From NCBI GenBank assembly GCA_016209275.1, contig JACQWM010000052.1, forward strand, positions 1-62,813: 62,813 nt of DNA, read 5' to 3'. Source of the stretch: Candidatus Omnitrophota bacterium (GTDB lineage: Bacteria > Omnitrophota > Gorgyraeia > Aquiviventales > Aquiviventaceae). Made by a program: the position numbers and the translations under genes. Below the pieces are notes generated by a model. It saw nothing but the letters and a program-made list of their open reading frames with translations, had not been told where the DNA came from and did no database searches. This document shows, piece after piece, positions 25,433 to 35,085 of this stretch. Each line of letters begins with the position of its first letter. Within the stretch, counting starts at the first letter, position 1.

Positions 25433-26301
25433 TCCCGCCACTGGTGAGGCGATTTTTGCAGTACCTGCGAACAGAGCGTAACGCCTCCGAGCACACCGGC
25501 ACGAATTATTCCCTCGATCTTGCGCAATTTTTCGCCTTCCTGGGGCACGCGCGACTCCACGAGATCACGCCGCTGGAGATCCGACGTTTCGTGGCGCATC
25601 TTGGCACCCAACAGCTCGCGCGTCGCACGGTTGCGAGAAAGCTGTCGTGCCTGCGCAGTTTCTTCCGCTTTGTGTGCCGGGAAGGCGGGCTCGAGCATAA
25701 CCCGGCGGCGTCGATCCCAACGCCGCGGTTGGACAAGCGGCTGCCGTCATTTCTTGATGAGCCGCAAATGACCAAGCTGCTAGGCGCGCCGACGACGGAA
25801 AAATGGCAGGGCTGGCGGGATCGCGCGATGCTGGAAACCCTCTATTCCACCGGCATCCGCGCGAGCGAGCTGGTAGGGCTTAATGTGCAAGATCTGGATG
25901 AGATTTCCGAAACGCTCATCGTCAGAGGCAAAGGCAAGAAAGAACGGCTCTGTCCCATCGGGAAAACAGCCCTGAAGGTGGTGCGAAGCTATGTGGCGAA
26001 GCGGCCGCGAACACCGCGCGCGCCGTACGCCCTCTTCGTGAGCCAAAAAGGCACACGGCTGACCGTTCGGCAGGTCGACCGGCTGCTGGCCCGCTACGTG
26101 AAGCTCTCCGGTTTGCCGGCGACCATCAGCCCGCACAGCCTGCGCCATAGTTTTGCCACGCATCTGCTGGATCGTGGGGCGGATCTGCGCAGCGTGCAGG
26201 AGCTGCTCGGCCACGCCAGTCTCTCCACCACCCAAATCTACACGCACGTCACCGCCCAGCGGCTGAAGAAAGTCTATGATCAAGCCCATCCAAGGGCGTA
26301 A
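25429..26301 (+). CDS. xerC: Site-specific tyrosine recombinase XerC/XerD
   Basis: Resolves chromosome dimers at dif. The 290 residues comprise a SAM-like N-terminal core-binding domain (RTERNASEHTGTNYSLDL) and a catalytic domain with Arg (STGIRASELVGL), HSLRHSFATH, LGHASLSTTQIYTHV including the nucleophilic Tyr. The start is GTG at 25429 in a GTGA overlap with topA. Context (dprA-topA-xer) favours XerC, though XerD cannot be excluded by eye. Confidence 0.93.
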   Translation: MIPPLVRRFLQYLRTERNASEHTGTNYSLDLAQFFAFLGHARLHEITPLEIRRFVAHLGTQQLARRTVARKLSCLRSFFRFVCREGGLEHNPAASIPTPRLDKRLPSFLDEPQMTKLLGAPTTEKWQGWRDRAMLETLYSTGIRASELVGLNVQDLDEISETLIVRGKGKKERLCPIGKTALKVVRSYVAKRPRTPRAPYALFVSQKGTRLTVRQVDRLLARYVKLSGLPATISPHSLRHSFATHLLDRGADLRSVQELLGHASLSTTQIYTHVTAQRLKKVYDQAHPRA

Positions 26302-26313
26302 ACTAGCGTCCTA

Positions 26314-27606
26314 ATGTGGTGGGTGTACGAACTGCTGTTTATCCTCGGCTACCTCGCCTACCTGCCGAAGGCGCTGATGCGCAAGCGGCTGCCGCATCCC
26401 GGCTGGACCATGCGGCTGGGGTATTACCCGCAGCCTGCGCGCGATGTGTTACGCCGCGGCGTGCCGATTTGGGTGCATGCGGTGAGTGTGGGCGAAGTGC
26501 TGGCTGCGCGCCCCCTGGTGCGAGCCATCGCGGAGGCGAGTGTGGATCCTCTGATCCTCTCGACCATTACCCGCGGCGGGTTTGACGTGGCATCAACGCC
26601 CGCCATCCCTCAAACGATTCCGCTCTACTTGCCGCTTGACCTGCGGGGGTGCGTGCGTCGCGCGTTTGATCAGATTCGGCCGCGGGTCTTGATCCTCATC
26701 GAATCAGAATTGTGGCCGATTCTCATCCGAGAAGCGAAGGCCCGCGGCTGCCGGATTGCGGTGGTCAATGGGCGGATCTCCGCACGAGCCTTTCGCCGTT
26801 ATCGGTGGGTCCGCCGATGGCTGGGAGGCGCGCTGAGCCGCCATATCGACTTCTTCTGCATGCAGAGCCAGCAGGATGCTGATCGGCTGACCAGTCTTGG
26901 CGTGACCGCGGAAAAAGTGCGCGTGGCCGGGAATCTCAAATGGGAGGCCAGCCTCTCGGCGCGGCCAACGCCCGAGCAGGCGCAGGAAACCGCCGGAACG
27001 ATTGGGGTGCTGCCCGGCGATCAGCTGATCGTTGCCGGCAGTACGCACCGAGGCGAAGAGGCCGCGCTGCTTGCGGCCATCCACGAGTTAAAGCGCGCGC
27101 AGCAGCCGATACGGCTGATCATCGCTCCTCGGCATCTGGAGCGCGTGGCCGAGGTGGAGTCGTTGGTTAAACAGGCAGGACTGATTTCGCTGAGGTTTTC
27201 CCAGGCGCGCGGCGGCGGCGGCTGGGACGTGGGCATCGTGGATACCTTCGGCCAGCTGCCGCGCTACTATGCGCTGGCCACGGTGGTGTTTATCGGCGGC
27301 AGCCTGATCCCGCACGGAGGGCAAAATCCGCTGGAGGCTGCGAGCCTTGGCAAACCCGTGTTCTTCGGGCCGCACATGCACAACTTCGCCGACATCGCCG
27401 AACAGTTGCTTGCTGCAGATGCGGCGAAACAGCTTGCCACAACCGAAGAACTCTTGGCAACGCTCACTGCCCTGCTCACGAATCCTGCCAGCGCCGAGGC
27501 AATGGGGCGTCGGGCCCAGGCGCTGGCCGAACGCTCCCGCGGCGCCGTCACCCGCACCCTCGAAGCGCTCCAGCCGATTTTCCAGTCGATATCAGATATG
27601 AAATGA
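26314..27606 (+). CDS. waaA: 3-deoxy-D-manno-octulosonic acid transferase
   Basis: Adds Kdo to lipid IVA at the inner membrane. The 430-residue GT30 enzyme has an N-terminal membrane anchor, WVHAVSVGEVLAARPL with the acidic catalytic residue, LILIESELWP, and the C-terminal donor-site segment GGSLIPHGGQNPLEAASLGKPV (by its ends). The final residues SISDMK and the stop codon are encoded inside a GATATC hairpin. First of the lipid A/core gene run. Confidence 0.94.
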   Translation: MWWVYELLFILGYLAYLPKALMRKRLPHPGWTMRLGYYPQPARDVLRRGVPIWVHAVSVGEVLAARPLVRAIAEASVDPLILSTITRGGFDVASTPAIPQTIPLYLPLDLRGCVRRAFDQIRPRVLILIESELWPILIREAKARGCRIAVVNGRISARAFRRYRWVRRWLGGALSRHIDFFCMQSQQDADRLTSLGVTAEKVRVAGNLKWEASLSARPTPEQAQETAGTIGVLPGDQLIVAGSTHRGEEAALLAAIHELKRAQQPIRLIIAPRHLERVAEVESLVKQAGLISLRFSQARGGGGWDVGIVDTFGQLPRYYALATVVFIGGSLIPHGGQNPLEAASLGKPVFFGPHMHNFADIAEQLLAADAAKQLATTEELLATLTALLTNPASAEAMGRRAQALAERSRGAVTRTLEALQPIFQSISDMK

Positions 27607-27626
27607 CCATTTCATATCTGATATCG
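27587..27626. repeat. GATATCA palindromic hairpin, copy 4
   Basis: Perfect 19-bp arms (27587-27605 and 27608-27626) with a 2-nt loop. It contains the waaA stop codon and lies before lpxK. Confidence 0.95.
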
Positions 27627-27681
27627 CCTTGAGAGTCGTTCTAGACTCTGTCTCTCCGACGACGTACAATAAGAGATTACC

Positions 27682-28821
27682 ATGTGGCGATCCCTCCACG
27701 ATGCGTGGTGGCGCATAGCCACGCAATCCCAGCCATCCACATGCTCCGACAGCCTTGCCGGAGCCGTCCTTTCCGCCGGCGCAGTCGTGTATGGCGCGGC
27801 GGTGGCTGCCCGCAACGCGGCCTACGATCATGGATGGGCTCCTTCAGTTCGGCTGCCTGCCATGGTCATCAGCGTTGGGAATCTGACCGTCGGTGGCACC
27901 GGCAAGACCACCTGTGTGGAGCTCATGGCCAAGAAATTCATCGCCTGCCGCAAACAGGTGGCCGTGCTGTCCCGCGGCTATGGCGGTGGCGGCAGGGAAT
28001 ACGTCTTGGCCTGGGGCTCCGGCGGGCTGCTGATCAATGGAACCGCGCAGGCCCCCACAGAGCTGCTGGCTGATGAACCCCAGGTGCTGGCTCAGCGTTT
28101 GGGCGGTGTGCCCGTCCTCGTGGGGCCTGATCGGGTGAAGAGCGGACGGCGAGCGATCTCACAATTTGGCGCTGAGGTCATCGTGCTCGATGACGGGTTT
28201 CAGCATCGGCGGCTTGCGCGCGATTGCGACATCGTGCTCGTGCGCACGCGGATGCCCTTTGGCGGCTGGCAGGTGTTTCCGCGCGGGCCGATGCGGGAAA
28301 ACATCTCAGCGCTTCGGCGAGCGGACATCATTGTCATTACGAAGGCCGATGAAGCGCTGGAATCCGTGGGCGCATTGACGGAGCATCTGCATGCGCTGGC
28401 CCCTTCCGCGACGATTGTGGCCACGGCGCATGAGCCGATTGGGCTGGAAGATGTGACGACGCGGCAGCCCTATCAATTATCCCGGCTCGATGGCGCCCGG
28501 GTGGGCCTGCTGTCTTCCATCGGCGATCCGGAAGGGTTTGAAGCGACCGTGAAACAGTTGCATGCGACCATCGCCTGGCATCGCACCTTTCCGGATCATT
28601 ATCGGTATCGCCTGGCGGATTGGAAGGCCTTGGCACGACCCTCATCCGGGGTTCGTCCGGATGCGATTGTGACCACGGAAAAAGATTGGGTCCGCCTCCG
28701 CCCGCTCGTGGCCGCGGGAGGCTCGTCATCTGTGCCGTTATGGGTGCTTCGGGTTCACATGAAAGTGTTAAGCGGAGAGCATGAGTTGGATGATCGATTG
28801 GCTCGCGTGCCTTGCGGTTAG
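27682..28821 (+). CDS. lpxK: Tetraacyldisaccharide 4'-kinase
   Basis: Phosphorylates the lipid A disaccharide to lipid IVA. The 379 residues have the N-terminal amphipathic/membrane helix, the P-loop in VISVGNLTVGGTGKTTCVELMAKK (by its ends), LSRGYGG, DEPQVLA and LDDGFQHRRLARDCDIVLVR. Full length. It overlaps the next gene by 41 bp if that gene starts at 28781. Confidence 0.95.
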   Translation: MWRSLHDAWWRIATQSQPSTCSDSLAGAVLSAGAVVYGAAVAARNAAYDHGWAPSVRLPAMVISVGNLTVGGTGKTTCVELMAKKFIACRKQVAVLSRGYGGGGREYVLAWGSGGLLINGTAQAPTELLADEPQVLAQRLGGVPVLVGPDRVKSGRRAISQFGAEVIVLDDGFQHRRLARDCDIVLVRTRMPFGGWQVFPRGPMRENISALRRADIIVITKADEALESVGALTEHLHALAPSATIVATAHEPIGLEDVTTRQPYQLSRLDGARVGLLSSIGDPEGFEATVKQLHATIAWHRTFPDHYRYRLADWKALARPSSGVRPDAIVTTEKDWVRLRPLVAAGGSSSVPLWVLRVHMKVLSGEHELDDRLARVPCG

Positions 28822-30739
28822 GCTCATGAGCCGGCTCCTCTGTGTGATGCCGGCCGAGGCTGCGGTGTGGTGCGGGCAGCGACTGGGCGGGCTGATCTTT
28901 TGGCTGCAGCCCAAGCGATGCCGCGTCGGGATCAGAAACGTCCGCGCGGCCTTCGACGGGCGGATCACTCCGGAGGCGTCTCGCCGGATCATTCACGCCT
29001 ACTGTCGACATCTTGGGGCGAGCGCGGTGGAGCTGCTGCGTCTGCCGGTGATTGATCGGCGCTATGTCGAGCGGTACATCACGATCGAGGGGTATCAGCA
29101 TTTTGAAGCGGCGATCTCCTCTGGCCGGCCCATCGTGCTGTTGACCGGCCACTATGGCAATTGGGAACTCTGCTCCATCGTCGCAGCACTCAGAGGCTAT
29201 CCGATCATGGCCTTAGCGCGCGCTCAGAAGCGCCTGCCGCGTTTGTATCGGTTGCTCGTGTCCTACCGCGAATCAAAAGGGTGCACGATCATCCACAAAG
29301 GCGGAGCGATGAAACGGATGATCGAAGCGCTCTCGCGCCGGCAGCTCATCGGCATTGTGGGTGATCAAGTCAGCCGCCAGGGCCTCTTCGTCGAATTTTT
29401 CGGCCGGCCAGCGCTGTTTGCCACCGGGCCGTTTGCCTTAGCGCATCAGAAGCGCGCGCTGATTCTTCCGGCGTTCATCCATCGGATCCGCGGCCCGCAC
29501 CACCGTATTGTTGTTGAGCCCCCGATTGCGCTGCCCACACCGGCGTCGGAAGACGAGGCCGCGCGGCAGGGAGCTCAGGCGTTTGCCAGTGTGCTCGCCC
29601 GACACATTGAGCAGGATCCGACGCAATGGCTCTGGTTGCACAAGAAATGGAAGTATACCCCGGCCCGCCGCGCGCTGGTCTTCAGCGACGGCAAGCTTGG
29701 GCATCTCAAGCAATCCCATGCCGTGGTGCACGCGCTGCAGGAGCAGCATCCGCAGCTCGTCAGCCAGACCGTGGAGATTCGCTACCGCAGCCGGCTGGCG
29801 CGCGGGATCGCCTTGCTATGGGGCTGGGGGATGCCGAAGGGGTGGGGGGGAGCGCGCTGTTTGCGATGGACGCTCACCCCTGAGAGCTGGAAGGCGCTGC
29901 GCGGCCGATACGCCGACCTCATCATTTCGTGCGGGGCTTCGCTCTCGGCGCCCAACGTGTTGTGGGCGGCCGAGCACCAAGCCAAGTCGGTGGTGCTGAT
30001 GAATCCCTCCCCGCTGCCGCTGTCGCGATTCGATGTGGTCATTTCCCCGCGCCATGACCGGCTGCCGCATCGGCGCAATGTGGTGCAGGTGGACGGCGCT
30101 GTTGCCGCGACGCTCGGCGAGGACGCCTTGGCTTGCGCGCGCGCGCACGTGCAGCACCATCCCCGATTTCGCGCAGGGTCCGGCGCATTCCACGGGCCGG
30201 GCATTGCCGTGTTTCTCGGCGGAGATACGGCGCACTACGCCGTGTCGGAGCCGTTTGTGGCATCCCTGATGGAGGGGGTGGCCCGCGCCAGCCGGCAGCG
30301 TGAGGCGACGATGCTGGTCACGACCTCGCGCCGCACCTCGCGCGCTGTGGACGCGATGCTCACGCAGCGGTTCAGCGAGGATCCGCGGTGCCGGTTGCTC
30401 CTCTTGGCCAGCCGGGATGCGCTCAACGGGACCATGGAAGGCATGCTGGGGGCTGCCGATGTCGCCATCGTGACTGGCGAGAGCATTTCCATGGTGTCTG
30501 AAGCGTGCGCGAGCGGACGTCCGGTCATCGTGGTGGAACCCCCGCTTCGCTCCACCGTGTGCCGGCGGCGGACCAAACACCGTCGGTTTCTTCAGGATTT
30601 GGCCGCCGACGGCTACGTGCGTATCGTACCCGTGCATCAGGTGGCGGCAGCGATCGAGCAGGCCCTGAGCGAGCCAGCGTCGTTCAAACGCCTCGACACG
30701 GCCAGCGCCGTCCGGCACGCCCTCCAGAAACTGATTTAA
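28781..30739 (+). CDS. LpxL-type lipid A acyltransferase fused to an ELM1-type domain
   Basis: Residues 1 to about 295 are a lysophospholipid/lauroyl acyltransferase (HtrB/LpxL/MsbB family), with LTGHYGNWELCS carrying the H-x4-D/E-type catalytic motif, GDQVSRQGLFVEFFGRPA and WLWLHKKWK. From about residue 298 (RRALVFSDGKLGHLKQS) to the end is an ELM1/GtrOC1-type putative glycosyltransferase domain with ISCGASLSAPN, MNPSPLPLSRFD and a late GESISMVSEACASGRPVIV motif. These are normally separate proteins. The start could also be ATG 28826, just after lpxK. Confidence 0.85.
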   Translation: MSWMIDWLACLAVRLMSRLLCVMPAEAAVWCGQRLGGLIFWLQPKRCRVGIRNVRAAFDGRITPEASRRIIHAYCRHLGASAVELLRLPVIDRRYVERYITIEGYQHFEAAISSGRPIVLLTGHYGNWELCSIVAALRGYPIMALARAQKRLPRLYRLLVSYRESKGCTIIHKGGAMKRMIEALSRRQLIGIVGDQVSRQGLFVEFFGRPALFATGPFALAHQKRALILPAFIHRIRGPHHRIVVEPPIALPTPASEDEAARQGAQAFASVLARHIEQDPTQWLWLHKKWKYTPARRALVFSDGKLGHLKQSHAVVHALQEQHPQLVSQTVEIRYRSRLARGIALLWGWGMPKGWGGARCLRWTLTPESWKALRGRYADLIISCGASLSAPNVLWAAEHQAKSVVLMNPSPLPLSRFDVVISPRHDRLPHRRNVVQVDGAVAATLGEDALACARAHVQHHPRFRAGSGAFHGPGIAVFLGGDTAHYAVSEPFVASLMEGVARASRQREATMLVTTSRRTSRAVDAMLTQRFSEDPRCRLLLLASRDALNGTMEGMLGAADVAIVTGESISMVSEACASGRPVIVVEPPLRSTVCRRRTKHRRFLQDLAADGYVRIVPVHQVAAAIEQALSEPASFKRLDTASAVRHALQKLI

Positions 30740-30755
30740 ATCCAGCGTCCATCAG

Positions 30756-32864
30756 ATGCATATCCTGCAGTTGGTCCCGACATTAGCGGTCGGCGGTGTT
30801 GAGCGCGGCGTGCTCGATCTCGCGAAGGGGGCGATCGCCCGCGGGCATCGCGTCAGCGTCATCTCCGCCGGCGGACCACTCGTGGAGCCGCTGACGTCAT
30901 TCGGCGCGGTGCACTATGCGTTGCCCGTGCATGAAAAATCCCTCTCCAGGATGCTCTCGTGCATTCCCGCCGTGGCGGACATCATGACCAGCACAGGCGT
31001 TGATGTGGTGCATGCGCGCTCCCGCATTCCGGCTTGGATCGGGTGGGCGGCCGCCCGGCGTACCCAGCGGCCATTCATCACCACGGCGCACGGATTTTAC
31101 CGGCCGCACGCGGCGTCTCGCGTCATGGGGTGGGGCCGCACGGTCATTGTGCCTTCCGAGGCGCTCGCCCGGTATCTCATGGAGCATTTCCGGGTTCCCA
31201 AAGAGCGGCTGCGGGTGATCCCTCGCGGCGTTGATCTGGAGGAGTTCTCTGTTCGCCCATCGCCTCCTTCCCGTGATGGCCCGTGGCGTGTCGGCGTCTT
31301 CGGGCGATTATCCGCGACGAAAGGCCACGAGGTCGCCATCCGAGCATGTGCGAAGCTTCAGCAGAAGGGCCTGCCCATTCGGCTGGTCATGGCCGGCGAT
31401 ACACCAGGTTCGCCGGCACGTCAGATGCTGGACGCCCTCATCAAGAGTCTCAAGCTTGACGATGCCGTTGAATGGCTCGGCATCCGCTATGATGTGGCAG
31501 CGCTCATGGGCACGATGGATCTGATTCTCGTCCCCTCAACCTACCCCGAGTCCTTTGGCCGCGGGGTGGTGGAAGCGCAAGCGGTCGGCCGACCGGTGAT
31601 CGCCTCCCGCATCGGCGCGCTCGCCGAGCTCATTGATGATGGGCAGAATGGGTTGTTGGTGCCGCCGCGCGATCCAAAAGCGCTGGCCGATGCGATTGAG
31701 CGATTGCTTCACGATCCGGCGTTGCGCCAGCGATGCGTGGCACGGGGGCGCGCGCAGGTTGAGGCGAAATGGCCTGCGGGGCGGATGGTGGAGCGAACAC
31801 TCGCGGTCTATGACGAGTGTCTCACGCGCCCCCGCATCCTCATCTGGAAACTGAGCGCGCTCGGCGATGTGGTGCTCTCCACACCCAGCTTGCGGGCCAT
31901 CCGTCGCCGATGGCCGTCGGCGCATCTGACCCTCATCGTCGGCCGCTTGGCATATGACGTGGTGGCGCGCTGCCCCTATCTCGATGACGTCATCATCTAT
32001 GACAAGGCCGGCAAGGACCGCGGGCCGCTGGGTCATGCGAAGCTGCTTCGGCGTCTGGCCGCCGGACGTTTTGATCAGTCGATCGATTTGCAAAATAGCC
32101 GCAAGACGCATCTGTTGGCGTGGCTCGCCGGCATCCCGGTGCGCATGGGCTACAACCGTAAATGCGGTGGGTGCCTGAATCGGGCGGTGCGGCTGCCGCG
32201 CGTCATCTTGGCCCCGATGGCGCATCAGCACTATCTCTTGCGTCATCTTGGCATCGAGCCGGCCGGGGAGGAGCTTGAGCTGTGGCCCTCCCCACTAGAC
32301 GAACAAACCGCCGAGCGATTACTGACCCTTCCACCTTCGACCCTCCACCTTCGACCTCTGGTCGGCATGCAGCCTGGCGGCAGCGGGCGGTGGAAAACCA
32401 AACGTTGGGATCTCGCCCGATGGGCCGCGGTGTGCAACGCCTTAACGAAGCAGGGCGTTCGGGTGGTGGTGACCGGAGGGTCGCAGGAGCAGGGCATCGC
32501 CAGCGCGCTGGCGCAACTCACCTCGCCGCTGCCCCACATCGTCGTCGGGAAAACAACCCTGATGGAGTTGGCCTGCCTAATCAAGCGTTGCGATCTGTTT
32601 CTCGCGCACGATTCTTCGGCGTTGCATCTGGCGGCGGCGATGCGCGTGCCGACCATCGCGTTGTTTGGGCCCACCGATCCGGCCCGTCATCTGCCGCCGA
32701 ATTTTCTCGGTGAGGTGATCAAGAAAGACGTCTTCTGCAGCCCGTGTTATTCGCCGCGCTGCCGCACCCTCACGCATGCCTGCATGAACCGCATCTCGGT
32801 TGAGGAGGTCCTGAAGGTCGTCCTTGGGCGATTAGCGATGGCTGAAGCGAGCGGGAAGGATTAG
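30756..32864 (+). CDS. GT4-GT9 fusion glycosyltransferase
   Basis: The 702-residue protein joins two enzymes. Residues 1 to about 360 form a GT-B family 4 transferase (VPTLAVGGVERGVLDLAKG at the N-terminus; PSTYPESFGRGVVEAQAVGRPVI, by its ends, at the donor site). Residues ~362-702 are an ADP-heptose:LPS heptosyltransferase-like GT9 (ILIWKLSALGDVVLSTPSLRA; HDSSALHLAAAMRVPTIALFG; GPTDPARHLPP). It likely adds consecutive core sugars. A CTTCCAC/CTTCGAC heptamer repeat is embedded in the GT9 part (32328-32355) and encodes PPSTLHLRP. Confidence 0.88.
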   Translation: MHILQLVPTLAVGGVERGVLDLAKGAIARGHRVSVISAGGPLVEPLTSFGAVHYALPVHEKSLSRMLSCIPAVADIMTSTGVDVVHARSRIPAWIGWAAARRTQRPFITTAHGFYRPHAASRVMGWGRTVIVPSEALARYLMEHFRVPKERLRVIPRGVDLEEFSVRPSPPSRDGPWRVGVFGRLSATKGHEVAIRACAKLQQKGLPIRLVMAGDTPGSPARQMLDALIKSLKLDDAVEWLGIRYDVAALMGTMDLILVPSTYPESFGRGVVEAQAVGRPVIASRIGALAELIDDGQNGLLVPPRDPKALADAIERLLHDPALRQRCVARGRAQVEAKWPAGRMVERTLAVYDECLTRPRILIWKLSALGDVVLSTPSLRAIRRRWPSAHLTLIVGRLAYDVVARCPYLDDVIIYDKAGKDRGPLGHAKLLRRLAAGRFDQSIDLQNSRKTHLLAWLAGIPVRMGYNRKCGGCLNRAVRLPRVILAPMAHQHYLLRHLGIEPAGEELELWPSPLDEQTAERLLTLPPSTLHLRPLVGMQPGGSGRWKTKRWDLARWAAVCNALTKQGVRVVVTGGSQEQGIASALAQLTSPLPHIVVGKTTLMELACLIKRCDLFLAHDSSALHLAAAMRVPTIALFGPTDPARHLPPNFLGEVIKKDVFCSPCYSPRCRTLTHACMNRISVEEVLKVVLGRLAMAEASGKD
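32328..32355. repeat. CTTCNAC heptamer, four copies, inside a GT9 coding region
   Basis: cttccac, cttcgac, cctccac, cttcgac run in frame through the fusion glycosyltransferase. Closely related to the repeat at 36071-36098 at the start of another GT9 gene. Confidence 0.85.
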
Positions 32865-32873
32865 TCGTAAGCC

Positions 32874-34010
32874 ATGAAGATCCTTCAGATCACCTCGCAC
32901 CTCAACGTCGGAGGGATTACACGCTACGTCCTCTCGGTGTCGAGCGCGCTCATTCAGCGAGGGCATGACGTCGCGATCGCCGCCGATGCCGGCACCTGTG
33001 GGGCAGAGGCCTCACAGCGCGGTGCCGCGGTGTGGCCGGTTCCACTCCACACGAGTGTAGAGTTCAGCCCGAAGGTGTGTCGCGCCACGCGCGAGTTGAC
33101 CCGCCGTCTGCGGAGGGAGGAGCCGGTGGACGTGATTCATGCGCACACGCGCGTGGCCCACGTGGTGGCGGATCGGCTCTCACGGCGGCTGTCGATTCCG
33201 TATGTGACGACGTGGCATGGATTTTTTCGGCCGAATCTCGGGCGGTGGCTCTGGCCGTGCACCGGAGGGCTGACGATTGCCATCAGCGAACCGGTGCGCC
33301 AGCATCTCCTCAAGGATTTTCATGTTCCGGAGGCGCGCATCCGGCTGATCCCGCACGGCATCAATCCAACGCCGTTTGAAGCCTCGATCGATCCGGCCCA
33401 GCTGCAGCGCCTGCGCGCGCACGTGGGATTGCCAAGCGGCGGGCCGGTCATCGGCACGGTGGCTCGATTGGTGCCGAGCAAAGGCGTGCATCAATTGCTT
33501 GAGGCTCTCCCGCATGTGCGCGCCGTGATGCCGAACGCGCGCCTGCTCATCATCGGCGATGGCGAAGATCGCGCACGCCTGCAGCGGCTCGCCGACGCGC
33601 TGAGGATCAGCGATGCGGTGCATTTTGCCGGAGCGCTCCCGCAGACCGCCGCCGCCTTGCGCCTCATGGACCTGTTCGTGTTTTTGCCGGCAGAGCAAGA
33701 GGGTTTTGGGCTTTCGCTGCTGGAAGCCATGGCGAGTGCTCGGCCGATCGTGGCGGTTCGCCGCGGTGGAGGCTCAACGTGGGTGCTGGAGCAGAGCGGG
33801 GTCGGCACGTTGGTCGAGCCAAATGATCCGCGCGGCTTAGCCTCGGCGATCCTGCAGACGCTTCAACATGGCGAGACAGCGTCTCGGGCAGCCGACCGAG
33901 CCCGCGCCATCGTGAAAGAACGGTATACGCTGACCCGCATGGTGGAGCAGGTCGAGGCGGTCTACCACGACGTAACTTCAACGAATTGCGAATTGCGGGT
34001 TGAAAAGTGA
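32874..34010 (+). CDS. Glycosyltransferase family 4
   Basis: The 378-residue GT-B enzyme opens with MKILQITSHLNVGGITRYVLS and has HAHTRVAHVVADRLS, IPHGINP, VIGTVARLVPSKGVHQLLEA and the donor-site motif PAEQEGFGLSLLEAMASARPIVA (by its ends). Likely an LPS core or O-antigen sugar transferase; the sugar is unknown. The last residues (NCELRVEK) come from a cgaattg heptamer repeat. Confidence 0.88.
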   Translation: MKILQITSHLNVGGITRYVLSVSSALIQRGHDVAIAADAGTCGAEASQRGAAVWPVPLHTSVEFSPKVCRATRELTRRLRREEPVDVIHAHTRVAHVVADRLSRRLSIPYVTTWHGFFRPNLGRWLWPCTGGLTIAISEPVRQHLLKDFHVPEARIRLIPHGINPTPFEASIDPAQLQRLRAHVGLPSGGPVIGTVARLVPSKGVHQLLEALPHVRAVMPNARLLIIGDGEDRARLQRLADALRISDAVHFAGALPQTAAALRLMDLFVFLPAEQEGFGLSLLEAMASARPIVAVRRGGGSTWVLEQSGVGTLVEPNDPRGLASAILQTLQHGETASRAADRARAIVKERYTLTRMVEQVEAVYHDVTSTNCELRVEK

Positions 34011-34033
34011 CACAATCCACAATCCGAAATCCC
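33982..34033. repeat. CGAATTG / CAATCCG heptamer inverted module
   Basis: Left arm cgaattg, cgaattg, cgggttg (33982-34002) and right arm caatcca, caatccg, aaatccc (34013-34033) are in opposite orientation. The module bridges the end of the GT4 gene and the start of the next GT9 gene. Confidence 0.8.
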
Positions 34034-34035
34034 TC

Positions 34036-35085
34036 ATGATGGAACGCATCCTGGTCGTGCTGCCTAACTGGTACGGCGAGATCTTATTCGCCACGCCATT
34101 TCTCAAGGCGCTGCGGCAGCATCGTCCCAATGCGTTGATCGCCACCCTGGGCTGGCCGCAATCCCGCGAGATCCTGCTGCACAACCCGCGCCTCAATGAG
34201 GTGCTCGTCTTTGATGATCGCGGAGAGCCCCGCGGGTTCGCCGGATGGTGGCATCTTGCGCGTGAGCTGCGCCGCCTGCGGTTTGATCGGGCGTTTATCT
34301 TACGCAAGAGCTTGTCCCGGACGCTGCTCTTGTGCGCGGCAGGCATCCCGCACCGCATCGGGTTCGACAATTCGAAAAGCGGATGGGCGCTGACCGCGCG
34401 CATCCCGGCGCCCCGGACGCCTCAACATAAAGCGGCGTCGTACCTGCCGCTGCTCTCCGCCATCGGGGCCACCGCCTCGCTCCAACCGTATGAGTATGTC
34501 GTGAGCGAAGCGGAGCGCCGCGCCGCCAGAGAAACGTGCCTGTCGCTTTTTCCAAAAAAAGTGACAGACACGTTTGAACAACCGCTGGTGGTGCTGCACC
34601 CTGGGGCGAACTGGGCGCACAAACGATGGGCCCCGGAGCGATTCGGCGACCTGGGGGATCGGCTCAGCACGGCCTTCGGCGCGCAGGTGCTGCTCACCGG
34701 CGGGCCGGAGGACCTCGCGCTCGCGCAGGCCGTCCGGGCGAGTATGCAGCGGCCTGCGACGGTGCTCGCAGGGGCAACGAGCGTCCGTGAGCTGGCGGCG
34801 ATTCTCGAACACGCCGATCTGGTCGTGTCGAATGATACGGGGATCGCGCATCTGGCCGCGGCACTCCACCGGCCGCTCGTCGCCCTCTACGGCCCGACGT
34901 CACCGGCACTCACCGGCCCGCTCGGTGATCGTGAGCGAGTAGCCGTTATCCATCGTCCCGAGTGTTGCCCCCAGATTCCCTGTTATGCGCCCAACCACGC
35001 GTCCCATCCGGGCATGCAGGCGATCAGCGTTGATGAAGTCTATGAGGCGGCCCACCGGCTCTTGCAGAACACCCATGTCTCCTGA
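34036..35085 (+). CDS. waaF: ADP-heptose:LPS heptosyltransferase II-like (GT9)
   Basis: The product (349 aa from ATG 34036; ATG 34039 equally possible) shows ERILVVLPNWYGEILFATPFLKAL (by its ends), VVLHPGANWAHKRW, SNDTGIAHLAAAL and LYGPTSPALTGPLG. The PNWxGD/E-type N-terminus and the GPTxP-x-x-x-GP ending fit WaaF, heptosyltransferase II. Upstream in-frame residues are repeat-encoded, so I exclude them. Confidence 0.87.
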   Translation: MMERILVVLPNWYGEILFATPFLKALRQHRPNALIATLGWPQSREILLHNPRLNEVLVFDDRGEPRGFAGWWHLARELRRLRFDRAFILRKSLSRTLLLCAAGIPHRIGFDNSKSGWALTARIPAPRTPQHKAASYLPLLSAIGATASLQPYEYVVSEAERRAARETCLSLFPKKVTDTFEQPLVVLHPGANWAHKRWAPERFGDLGDRLSTAFGAQVLLTGGPEDLALAQAVRASMQRPATVLAGATSVRELAAILEHADLVVSNDTGIAHLAAALHRPLVALYGPTSPALTGPLGDRERVAVIHRPECCPQIPCYAPNHASHPGMQAISVDEVYEAAHRLLQNTHVS

